DNA from: Halobacteriovorax sp. JY17
Lineage (GTDB): Bacteria > Bdellovibrionota > Bacteriovoracia > Bacteriovoracales > Bacteriovoracaceae
Direction of reading: 5' to 3'
Length of the DNA: 64,000 bases
NCBI RefSeq assembly: GCF_002753895.1
Contig: NZ_NJER01000003.1
Span: 310,001 to 374,000, forward strand
This document shows, piece after piece, positions 53,056 to 60,810 of the stretch; the first letter of the stretch is position 1; each line of letters opens with the position of its first letter. The position numbers and the translations under genes are program-made. Below the pieces are notes generated by a model. The model was not told the origin of the DNA, ran no database searches, and worked only from the letters and a program-made list of their open reading frames with translations.

Positions 53056-53073
53056 TGTCAAGCATGCCTAACA
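53056..53073 (-). promoter_or_regulatory. DtxR-type operator 2 (imperfect)
   Basis: TGTCAAG (53056-53062), CATG, CCTAACA (53067-53073): same right arm as operator 1 and a mismatched left arm. Centres of the two sites are 37 bases apart, so repressor dimers could bind in cooperation. Confidence 0.55.
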
Positions 53074-53232
53074 GTGAGGATTGCTCTCTGGAAAGTTTCT
53101 CCATCCAGTCGAGAACAAAAAAGAGCGGGGAGTGTGTCGTCTTAACCTTTTAGAGATTTCATAAATTTTCAGATTTGGGATTGAGTAAAACATAAATTTA
53201 GAGATTACTAATTTTCATTCATCGCTGTGATT

Positions 53233-53367
53233 AAATATCGCAAATAAATAGTTCACAATCATGATTTAAATATCGCAATTTCGTTGAAAAATATCGCAGA
53301 CGAACCAAGCTTTTGGGCTAAAAAACAATAATTTCAGTGATTTAAAAATAGTGCAATAAATATCGCA
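53233..53367 (+). repeat. Four copies of AAATATCGCA
   Basis: Exact 10-base copies begin at 53233, 53268, 53289 and 53358 in the same orientation, spaced 35, 21 and 69 bases, within the gene-free 370 bases between the repressor and tRNA-Pro. Two are preceded by GATT or GATTT. May be binding sites or remnant repeats; no known element is recognised. The rest of 53074-53232 shows nothing further. Confidence 0.6.
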
Positions 53368-53375
53368 CAAAAAGA

Positions 53376-53450
53376 TGGTCGGAGTGATAGGATTTGAACC
53401 TACGACCCCCTGCTCCCAAAGCAGGTGCGCTACCCCTGCGCTACACTCCG
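53376..53450 (-). tRNA. tRNA-Pro (UGG)
   Basis: On the minus strand, acceptor arms CGGAGTG and CACTCCG pair perfectly, discriminator A and encoded CCA follow. The D arm is GCGCAGGGGTAGCGC, the anticodon stem CCTGC/GCAGG closes loop TTTGGGA with anticodon TGG, and the T arm contains GGTTCAAATCC. 75 bases including CCA. It is downstream of rdgB, probably in the same transcript. Confidence 0.96.
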
Positions 53451-53488
53451 ATCTATTCATTTTTAATGAGTGATTTTTATAAGGCCAA

Positions 53489-54079
53489 TTACACTATTTG
53501 GCAATCTCTTTCCTTGAAAAATTTCTGGGCCATTTTACAAGCGTGAGAGCGATGGGAGTTTTTATGTTTCCACTCAGGGACTTCAGCTACAGTCCTTGCT
53601 TCAAACTCACCTAAACCATGGAATATAGGATCATAGCCAAATCCGTGATCACCTATGTAATTTTGTCCTATAAATCCATTTAATCTTCCTTCAAAAAAGA
53701 AAATTTCTTGAGGGCTGATGTAGAAACAAAGCACACATGTAAAGTAAGCCTCTCTATTTTCTACTTCCTTCAGTTTCTCTAAAAGTAGAAGAGCACGACC
53801 TTTATCATCTAAACCCTCCCCTCCGAATCTGGCAGAATAAATACCAAGCTCTTCCGGTAAAGCCGCCACATTCAATCCTGAATCATCGGCAAGTACTGGT
53901 ACCTTAAATTGGTCGTAATAGGCCTTGGCCTTTAAGAAAGCATTCTCGTTATATGTTGAACCTGTTTCATCTACCTCTAATTTAGAGCTAGCTGGGACAA
54001 CTTTTAAAATATTCTTATCAAATAATTCTGAGAACTCTTCCGCCTTATGAGCATTTCCAGACGCCAGTACAAATTCCAT
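53489..54079 (-). CDS. rdgB: XTP/dITP pyrophosphatase (RdgB/HAM1)
   Basis: 196 residues from the ATG at 54079, which shares its first base with the TAA of rph; the longer open frame to 54136 would be inside rph and has odd Cys-rich residues. The Ham1 pattern is clear: EFVLASGNAHKAEEF at the start, the NENAFLKAKAYYDQF active-site helix, VLADDSGLNV with catalytic Asp, GIYSARFGGEG, HGFGYDPIF and the HKNSHRSHA end. It removes inosine and xanthosine triphosphates from the nucleotide pool. The rph-rdgB pair is a common bacterial arrangement; here the two are translationally coupled. Confidence 0.93.
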   Translation of the reverse strand: MEFVLASGNAHKAEEFSELFDKNILKVVPASSKLEVDETGSTYNENAFLKAKAYYDQFKVPVLADDSGLNVAALPEELGIYSARFGGEGLDDKGRALLLLEKLKEVENREAYFTCVLCFYISPQEIFFFEGRLNGFIGQNYIGDHGFGYDPIFHGLGEFEARTVAEVPEWKHKNSHRSHACKMAQKFFKERDCQIV

Positions 54080-54783
54080 TATTTTAAAACCTTTTCCTGA
54101 GCAGCGAAGACAACTTTGAGTGCATCGTAAGCACAATCCAAGATCGCGTTAAGCTCATCTCTTGAAAATGGCTCTCCCTCTGCTGTTCCTTGAACCTCAA
54201 TGAATTTTCCAGACTTAGTCATCACTATATTCATATCAGTTTCACAAGTTGAATCTTCTTCGTAATTCAAGTCAGCAATAACTTTTCCACCAGAAGTAAC
54301 TCCTACACTTAGTGCAGCAAGAGGCTCTCTAATTGGGCTCTCTTCTATTTTTCCAGACTCAAGTAACTTCTCAATTGCCATCGATAGAGCAACATAAGCT
54401 CCTGAAATTGATGTTGTTCTTGTTCCACCATCTGCAACGAGAACGTCGCAATCAATTTGAATACTTCTTTCACCAAGCTTTTCTAAATCAATTATAGCGC
54501 GAAGACTTCTTCCAATAAGTCTTTGGATTTCTTGTGTTCTACCACTAACCTTATCTCTCTCTCTTCTATTTCTCGTATGAGTTGATGATGGGAGCATAGA
54601 ATACTCTGCAGTAACCCAGCCTTGCCCTTTATCTTTTAAGAATCTTGGAACACTTTCTTCTACTGTTGCCGTAATGTGAACTTTTGTATTACCGAACTCA
54701 GCGATAACACTCCCTGCAGCATATGGATTTATTCCTGCAGTAAATTTAATTTCTCTCGGTTCAGATCTTTCAATAATTGACAT
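54079..54783 (-). CDS. rph: Ribonuclease PH
   Basis: 234 residues, near the normal 237-240. It is a phosphorolytic 3'-5' exoribonuclease that trims tRNA 3' ends. Signatures: [57 protein letters not shown] (active-site Arg residues), [18 protein letters not shown] and [20 protein letters not shown] lies ahead of the ATG. Upstream is the divergent birA gene, 76 bases away. A tRNA gene at 53376 follows the pair on the same strand, a fitting neighbour for a tRNA trimming enzyme (position only). Confidence 0.95.
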   Translation of the reverse strand: MSIIERSEPREIKFTAGINPYAAGSVIAEFGNTKVHITATVEESVPRFLKDKGQGWVTAEYSMLPSSTHTRNRRERDKVSGRTQEIQRLIGRSLRAIIDLEKLGERSIQIDCDVLVADGGTRTTSISGAYVALSMAIEKLLESGKIEESPIREPLAALSVGVTSGGKVIADLNYEEDSTCETDMNIVMTKSGKFIEVQGTAEGEPFSRDELNAILDCAYDALKVVFAAQEKVLK

Positions 54784-54859
54784 GTGAGTGGCCCCTTTAT
54801 AATGATTATCTATTATTTCTACCTTTTCTTTAGAGAATTGAAAAGAAGGTCATTTTACT

Positions 54860-55558
54860 ATGAATCACAATATTGAACACCTACACTTTGAAGAATGCGA
54901 ATCAACACAAATAATTCTAAAAACAGAGTTAGAAAAGAGAGATGATTCTCCAAATCTACTAATTACAAGTAGAAAACAGACAAAAGGAAGAGGAAGGAGT
55001 GGCAACACGTGGGAAAGTGTGGAGAACTCTATTGCAATGAGCTTTATCCTTTCACCAAACTCAGAGCTCACACTAACTTCTCTTGAGATTGGCGCTCTAA
55101 TTTGTCTTTTTTTTAAAAGTGAAAATCTACTTCTAAAGTGGCCTAATGATATTTTAAATTCAAATAGAATGAAATGTGCAGGAATTCTATGTCAAACCCA
55201 TAGAGATAAAATCCTCGTGGGTCTTGGGTTAAACTATGGACCGTCTAAAACTCTAGAGAAATCAGAGCAATTCAAATTTGGAAGATCACATATAACAAAT
55301 GAAGAGATTGAAAGCAGAAGAGTGAAATCAATTGCATTAAACTTATATTCTTTTCTTATTAACAATCGATTAACAAAAGAAGAGACAATTAAAACTTGGA
55401 ATACTTACTGTGTTCACATGGATCAATCCGTAGAAATAAGAGATTCAAATAATATACAGGCTGGAATGTTTAAAGGTATTGGAAAAAATGGAGAAGCCCT
55501 TTTAGAAAATAAGGGCCTCATCACTAAAGTTTACACTGGATCACTTTTTTTGAATTAG
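54860..55558 (+). CDS. birA: Biotin-[acetyl-CoA carboxylase] ligase (no repressor domain)
   Basis: 232 residues, the catalytic-only form of BirA that links biotin to the carboxyl carrier protein of acetyl-CoA carboxylase. HFEECESTQIILK, the biotinyl-AMP loop KGRGRSGNTWES (GRGRxGxxW), LLLKWPNDILNSNRMKCAGILCQT and VGLGLNY are all present. The N-terminal helix-turn-helix of bifunctional BirA is absent, so it should not act as a biotin repressor. AAGAAGG stands upstream. Its end overlaps the receiver-domain gene by 4 bases in tail-to-tail orientation. Confidence 0.92.
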   Translation: MNHNIEHLHFEECESTQIILKTELEKRDDSPNLLITSRKQTKGRGRSGNTWESVENSIAMSFILSPNSELTLTSLEIGALICLFFKSENLLLKWPNDILNSNRMKCAGILCQTHRDKILVGLGLNYGPSKTLEKSEQFKFGRSHITNEEIESRRVKSIALNLYSFLINNRLTKEETIKTWNTYCVHMDQSVEIRDSNNIQAGMFKGIGKNGEALLENKGLITKVYTGSLFLN

Positions 55559-56811
55559 TGTTCTAATGTACTTGTTATTTCTTTGATTTCTTTCTTAATT
55601 AGGTTTTCTGCAAGATCAGGAATCACTTCCCATGCGACTTGTTCAATTTTCTCTCTACAAAACTTTTGAACGAGCTCTTCAAGTGCAGGTGTAATAGCTT
55701 CTTTAACTTTCTCTACAATTTCATTTGTATCAATATCAACTTCTATTGCTGGAGAGCGATTATTAGCCGAAGCCATATTTTCGATTGTGTAACTCTCTTT
55801 TTCTGAATCTATTTCACTTTCTAAATCAGCAAAGATTTGATCAACTTCTTCTTCAGCAATATCGTCTAAATCTTCCATACTTGCTGTAGGAGTAGTATCA
55901 AATGAGTTCTTATTTTCCTCAAAAGTTATATCTTCACTATCGCCATCAACGGCCCAGAAATCTTCCTTATCAACCTCTTCTTCAAGAGAGCTAGAAGTCT
56001 CATTATTACTTAGGAAATCTTGTGGCATTTGAAATGAAGGATCTGTTGCATCAAGGTCCTCTTCCTCACCATCGTCATTAGAAAAGTCACTCATCGATAT
56101 TTCATCTAAATCATCTTCAACATTATCTTCAGAAGGTTCTTCAGACACTTCTTGTGCTTCAATTTTTGGAGGAAAAACACCGAATCTATTCTCAGCACCT
56201 ATAACATTGGGAACTTCAATTCCCCAACCTTTCATCTCTTCACTTAAAGCATCTTCTGCAATAGTTTCGTTAAATACTAATTCTTCTGGTTCTTGATCTG
56301 ATTTTGACAATATAGCACTTGAGCTATCACTAGGCTTAGGAGAATCAACCACCCAATCTTCACCAATAACCTCATCTTCTTCCTCTTCAACTTCTTCTAA
56401 AGAGAATGATTCTGAATCATCTAAACTAATATCTGAAAGCTCTCCCTTACTATCTAAGAGCATTCTACATTTTTGAATAAACTTATCGCTTTCAAATGGC
56501 TTAACAATCTTGTCACCAATTCCACAGTCGGAAAGTTGGTAATCATCAATTGTGTCGAATGTTCCAAGCATGGCCAAGATTTCAGAATCAGGAGCTAGCT
56601 CCTTAATTTTCTTTGCTAAATCATAGCCTGATAACTTATCTGATAAGTTGAAATCAAGTAAGATCAGATCAAAGTTATCTACTTCTAACTGTTGAATTAA
56701 ATCACTTTCATTCAAACATTCGACTAACTCGTAATCAGTATTTGAAAGAGTGATTGAGATAACTTTTTGAATTGTAAGACTGTCGTCAGCGACTAATATT
56801 TTTTCTGCCAT
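55555..56811 (-). CDS. Receiver-domain protein with long acidic linker
   Basis: 418 residues. The receiver domain is N-terminal (about 4-122): KILVADDSLTIQKV with the acidic pair, LILLDFNLSD with the phospho-acceptor Asp near 53, LAMLGTFD, and KIVKPFES with the Lys. It is followed by about 230 residues of acidic, low-complexity linker (EEVEEEEDEVIGE, EEDLDATDPS) and a C-terminal conserved helix of about 50 residues (EAITPALEELVQKFCREKIEQVAWEVIPDLAENLIKKEI), which in Myxococcus, Geobacter and Bdellovibrio proteins often ends such single-domain regulators. No DNA-binding domain. Lies 54 bases after the PP2C gene in the same direction, so it is probably part of the FHA operon. Confidence 0.83.
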   Translation of the reverse strand: MAEKILVADDSLTIQKVISITLSNTDYELVECLNESDLIQQLEVDNFDLILLDFNLSDKLSGYDLAKKIKELAPDSEILAMLGTFDTIDDYQLSDCGIGDKIVKPFESDKFIQKCRMLLDSKGELSDISLDDSESFSLEEVEEEEDEVIGEDWVVDSPKPSDSSSAILSKSDQEPEELVFNETIAEDALSEEMKGWGIEVPNVIGAENRFGVFPPKIEAQEVSEEPSEDNVEDDLDEISMSDFSNDDGEEEDLDATDPSFQMPQDFLSNNETSSSLEEEVDKEDFWAVDGDSEDITFEENKNSFDTTPTASMEDLDDIAEEEVDQIFADLESEIDSEKESYTIENMASANNRSPAIEVDIDTNEIVEKVKEAITPALEELVQKFCREKIEQVAWEVIPDLAENLIKKEIKEITSTLEH

Positions 56812-56865
56812 ATAGATATTGTCACCTAAATTCAGCAGGTAAGCAACTGATTATTAAATCATGAG

Positions 56866-57606
56866 TTAAAACTGGAGAAAAATAGTCGACTGATTATCTA
56901 AGTTTCCTCTTTGATTAGAGAGCTTAGTCAGCTCTTTAATTTTTCCATTATCATCGAGGTCCTGCCTTTCAAGAGTATGCTTAATTTCCTTATGTGATAA
57001 ACGTGAGTAAACACCATCAGTCATAAAGATAAATAAGTCCCCACCCATAACTTTAAACTCTTTCACATTTAAGTGAAGATCATCAAATAATCCAAAACCA
57101 CTCATCGGTGTCGTTCTAAACTGAATATCGTAACTATCTTCACTTAGTGACTCAAGAGAGTCTGGGCGAACAACATTGTCTAACTTTCCTCTTCTAAAAA
57201 GAAAAGCACTACAATTTCCAGTTGAAGAAGTAGTTAAAATACTATCGGCCAAAGTAGCAGCAATGCAAGAAGCGCCTCCCCTGCTTGATAAGTCTTTTTC
57301 TTGATTATCTGACTTAATCATCGAATGAGCTAGATGCATTGAATTTACAAGTGCATTTCCTTCAATTAAATACTTATGACTATAATAGAAAGGGAAAGTT
57401 GAATCTGGATCTCCACCTATTTTTGTATAGAATTTTAATATCGTATTCTTTATTTTTTCAACAGCAGCATCTCCAATATTTGATCCACCAAAACCATCAA
57501 AGATAAGAAATAATTTATTTTTTAAATCTACAACAGCATCATCTTCATTAATTTGAAGATATGGCCCTTGATTTGTGTAAACGGAATAACTCTTAAGCTT
57601 TGCCAT
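56866..57606 (-). CDS. PP2C-type serine/threonine phosphatase
   Basis: 246 residues of PPM/PP2C fold. Motifs: INEDDAVVD (first Asp), LFLIFDGFGGSNIGDAA (DGxGG), RGGASCIAATLADSILTTSSTGNCSAFLFR, then MGGDLFIFMTDGVYSRL with the metal-binding Asp, and NLDNQSTIFLQF at the end (DNxT). It would remove phosphate from Ser/Thr of partner proteins, most simply of FHA-domain clients. No Ser/Thr kinase gene is in the window. GGAG precedes the ATG; the gene follows the double-FHA gene by 2 bases. Confidence 0.88.
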   Translation of the reverse strand: MAKLKSYSVYTNQGPYLQINEDDAVVDLKNKLFLIFDGFGGSNIGDAAVEKIKNTILKFYTKIGGDPDSTFPFYYSHKYLIEGNALVNSMHLAHSMIKSDNQEKDLSSRGGASCIAATLADSILTTSSTGNCSAFLFRRGKLDNVVRPDSLESLSEDSYDIQFRTTPMSGFGLFDDLHLNVKEFKVMGGDLFIFMTDGVYSRLSHKEIKHTLERQDLDDNGKIKELTKLSNQRGNLDNQSTIFLQF

Positions 57607-57608
57607 TT

Positions 57609-59840
57609 CTACTCCAAATAATCTTTAAGCTTTTCTGTCGCTTTCAAATAATACTCACTATCCATAGGAGACACTTGTTGAACCTCCTGAAATTTCTCTT
57701 TTGCTTCATTAAAGAGACTCAGAGATTCTGCAATAATTGCTTCTCTAAAAATTCTCTTTGATCTAAGAGTAAGCCTATCTCTAATTTGATCCATTTCATT
57801 TAAAGCTTCTTTATTAGTTGGATCAAATTCTAATATTTTATTGTAAGTTTCATAGGCACCCTTTAAGTCTTGACCTTCATTTAAAGATCTGGCCTTACCA
57901 AGAAGAGGGCCAACTATATTATTAAGATTTTCCTTTGATTCGTTCAGCATTTCGGTTGCGCTTTTAACAAGGTCTTCATCCATTCCCTGTAACTTCAAGA
58001 ATATTTCAAGCTTCAACATGGCACTATGCCACTCACCCTTTAAATAAAAAGACTTACCTGGCTCTAGAGCTGTTTCTTGTCTATTTCTTTCAGCTTCTCT
58101 CTGAGCTTTTTCAACAGAAATTCTATCCTGCTCTTTTCTCCACTCATCTAGCTCTAACTTTAATTGTGGAACATCATAATTTTCAGGATCTAAACTAAGT
58201 ATTTCTTGAAAAAGAGATCTAGCATAAGTCTCTTGCCTTTCTTTTACAGCTTCCTTTGCCTTCTCTAGAAGTTTTGCAATTTTAACTTTTAACTCTGCTT
58301 TTCTAATCTCTTCTCTTTTCTTTCTCTCAGCTTCTTCAATACGAGCAAGACCTTCTTTGGCATTATTGTAAATTTGATTAGAGTTTTTATATTCTGGAAT
58401 CACTTGTCTTAATCTTTCAATTTCAATTAAGGCCTGCTCATACTTTCCACTTGCAAGCAAATCTTGAGAGAGTAAGTATTGCGATTCAACAAACTCTAAT
58501 TGCTCAGGCTTTAGCTGAATTTTCGGCGTATTTAGAGTTTTCTTCGGTGCATTTGCAAGGTTCTCATTCTTCTTCTTATTTTTAGCGCTTTCTTCTGGAA
58601 CAGGATCATCTGTTAAAAATACAAGAGCCAGAAGAAGACCAACAACAATATAAATGATTTTCTTCCTCTGAGCAGGATCTTTTAACGCTTCTTTTGAAAA
58701 AAGGGATTTTGGACCAGTATCTTGAGTAGCTCCAAATCCATCTCCATCAATTTCGACGACATCATCATCGCCTTCATAATCTGCAGAAACTTCAATAACC
58801 TCTTCGACTTCTACGATTTGGTTTTCTTCGACAGGCATTAAACGATCTTTCTCTTTCTCCAGAAAGTCAGAGCCTACTCTAAATGTAAAAGTAGTCGACC
58901 CAATAATAAATTCATCATTATTTGTTAGAACGGCCTGATTAACTCTCTCTCCATTTAAGAGAGTTCCATTTCCAGACTGCATATCTTCGAGCATACAAGT
59001 GATATTATTCTTCTTAAGCTTAGCATGTGTTGAAGAGACTTCTGGATCATTTAGAACTATCTGACATTTCGCAGGATCTCGCCCAATTATAACTTCTTGA
59101 TCCTCAACATTGTATCTATCATAAGGAGCATTCTCTCCAAAAAGCTCTAAAAAGAAAGAAGCAAATGATTGTAAAACTTGCGTCTTATCGTCTTCTTCAT
59201 AATCATCATCTAGCCCATACTCATCATCATATTCTTCGCCGTACTCATTGCCTTCTTCAAGAGATCCTTCGCCAAAGGATTCCGTACCATCGTTATCCTC
59301 AGGAAATTCTACGTCATTATTTTGTCCAGAAAAAAATGATGTACTCTCACCAATTGAAGAAGTTCCTCCATTTTCAGCAGTATCTTCTTCGACTATGATT
59401 TCTTCGTTTTCTTCACCATTTGTATCTAGAGGTGCGAGTTCATCACTTCCTAAATCTTCTATTTCGTCAGAGCTACTCAGAGCGATTGTTTCAGTCATTG
59501 AAACTGGTTCTTCTGAAGAGGTTTGATTAATTTGATTTACAAAGCAAATAATTGAAAATGGGCCAATCGTTATCATATCCCCATTATTTAAAGGTGATTC
59601 TTGAATCATATTTCCGTTAACTAAGATTTTTCCGAACTCAGAAATTTGCTTAATGCTCCAACCTTGACCATTGTAATCAAGTTGAGCATGCTCTCTGGAG
59701 ACCATTTTATCATCCAATAGAACATGACACTCCTGTGAGCGCCCAACAAGAAAACTTAATCCTTGCCCGGCCATTGTAAGTTCACTCGTTAAGTCAAACT
59801 CACCAACAGATATGTTATTTTTAGAAACATTTAACTTCAT
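57609..59840 (-). CDS. Two-FHA membrane protein with TPR-like C-terminus
   Basis: 743 residues. FHA1 (about 5-105: FLVGRSQECHVLLDDKMVSREHAQL) and FHA2 (about 235-330: VIIGRDPAKCQIVLNDPEVSSTHAKL, SGNGTLLNG) bind phospho-threonine. An acidic low-complexity linker (about 120-225, EEDDEEYG-type) lies between. One membrane helix (about 396-412, IIYIVVGLLLALVFL) follows, then a helical TPR-like region rich in Glu/Lys (about 450-743, LPEKYKNSNQIYNNAKEGL, KAYETYNKILEFDPTN) that lies on the far side. FHA2 keeps the GR...S...H...NG core; in FHA1 the SxxH is SREH. Overlaps the upstream FHA gene by 20 bases. Confidence 0.88.
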   Translation of the reverse strand: MKLNVSKNNISVGEFDLTSELTMAGQGLSFLVGRSQECHVLLDDKMVSREHAQLDYNGQGWSIKQISEFGKILVNGNMIQESPLNNGDMITIGPFSIICFVNQINQTSSEEPVSMTETIALSSSDEIEDLGSDELAPLDTNGEENEEIIVEEDTAENGGTSSIGESTSFFSGQNNDVEFPEDNDGTESFGEGSLEEGNEYGEEYDDEYGLDDDYEEDDKTQVLQSFASFFLELFGENAPYDRYNVEDQEVIIGRDPAKCQIVLNDPEVSSTHAKLKKNNITCMLEDMQSGNGTLLNGERVNQAVLTNNDEFIIGSTTFTFRVGSDFLEKEKDRLMPVEENQIVEVEEVIEVSADYEGDDDVVEIDGDGFGATQDTGPKSLFSKEALKDPAQRKKIIYIVVGLLLALVFLTDDPVPEESAKNKKKNENLANAPKKTLNTPKIQLKPEQLEFVESQYLLSQDLLASGKYEQALIEIERLRQVIPEYKNSNQIYNNAKEGLARIEEAERKKREEIRKAELKVKIAKLLEKAKEAVKERQETYARSLFQEILSLDPENYDVPQLKLELDEWRKEQDRISVEKAQREAERNRQETALEPGKSFYLKGEWHSAMLKLEIFLKLQGMDEDLVKSATEMLNESKENLNNIVGPLLGKARSLNEGQDLKGAYETYNKILEFDPTNKEALNEMDQIRDRLTLRSKRIFREAIIAESLSLFNEAKEKFQEVQQVSPMDSEYYLKATEKLKDYLE

Positions 59841-60810
59841 CTGCCCTCAATCCCTGCTCTTGTACAATTACATCAATTTCTTTTTGAGCTCTTTTATATC
59901 TCTCATCTTCAGGTCTTTCTTGAAGATATCTAAGTATGGAACAATAAATTCTCACCGACTTTTTAAACTTTAAAGAGTCGATCTCTCTCTTGGCTTTATT
60001 GAATTGGCTTTTCACTTCTTCATCTAGGAGCATTTTTGATTTTTCTAAATATGCACTTGCTCGACCATGGTTAGGACTTAGAATTAGTGCGAGGCTAAAT
60101 TCTTCAATGGCGCGCATATAATTTTTCTCTCTAAGTTCTCTAAAGCCACGATGAAGGATTACACCAATCTTTTCTTCCGTCTCTTGATCATAGCTCTTAT
60201 TCCTGTCTCTTAATGCTGCTGCTAGAGATTTATCTTCCTTTTCTATTACTGGAGCCTTCTTAACAGGAGGCTTTTTTTCTTCCCCCCCATCTAAGAAAAC
60301 AAAGAGTAGAGCAATTCCAACAAGTCCATAAATTAACTTCTTCTTTTTTGCAGCGGCTTCCTCTTTTGCCTTTTTCCCCTTGGGCTTCTTTTCCTCTTCT
60401 TCTTCATCTTCATCGTCTTCTTCATCACTGTCTTCGTCGTAAACCTCAAGCTCATTTTCAACGACAATGACATTAAATTTAAAGACTGTTTGCCCAATAA
60501 TAATTTTATCTCCATCATCAAGCTGATGTTGACTAACCTTTAAATCATTAACAATTATTCCATTTTGAGAACCCAAATCTGTCACAATATAGGTTTCACC
60601 AAACTTTGTTAATTCAGCATGCTCTCTTGAACTTTTAGCATCAAGTACTTGGATATCTGCAGAATCTGTTCGCCCAAGGACAAACCTCTTTCCTCTAAGA
60701 TAATAAACAAGACCTTTATTTTTCCCAGTCATACAAAGAACTCTAAAGTGAGTTCCTGCAGCCTCAGGCTTTTTTAAGTCTCTTGTTAATCGTATATCCT
60801 GATTCTTCAT
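59821..60810 (-). CDS. FHA membrane protein with TPR-like tail
   Basis: 329 residues: FHA domain (about 40-115; FVLGRTDSADIQVLDAKSSREHAEL, DLGSQNGIIVN), an extremely acidic then basic low-complexity linker (about 127-160, DEDSDEEDDEDEEEEE then KKPKGKKAKEE), one membrane helix (about 165-180, LIYGLVGIALLFVFLDGG) and a helical TPR-like tail (about 225-325, FRELREKNYMRAIEEFSLALILSPNHGRASAYLEKSK). The order FHA, linker, TM, TPR is the same as in the larger neighbour, so the two look like paralogues. It overlaps both neighbours (4 and 20 bases) and is in the Tad operon. Confidence 0.88.
   Translation of the reverse strand: MKNQDIRLTRDLKKPEAAGTHFRVLCMTGKNKGLVYYLRGKRFVLGRTDSADIQVLDAKSSREHAELTKFGETYIVTDLGSQNGIIVNDLKVSQHQLDDGDKIIIGQTVFKFNVIVVENELEVYDEDSDEEDDEDEEEEEKKPKGKKAKEEAAAKKKKLIYGLVGIALLFVFLDGGEEKKPPVKKAPVIEKEDKSLAAALRDRNKSYDQETEEKIGVILHRGFRELREKNYMRAIEEFSLALILSPNHGRASAYLEKSKMLLDEEVKSQFNKAKREIDSLKFKKSVRIYCSILRYLQERPEDERYKRAQKEIDVIVQEQGLRADEVKCF

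Noticed and set aside
53266-53460. 64-residue open frame on the minus strand over the tRNA region
   Set aside because: It covers tRNA-Pro and its translation has the typical look of a translated tRNA; no ribosome site.
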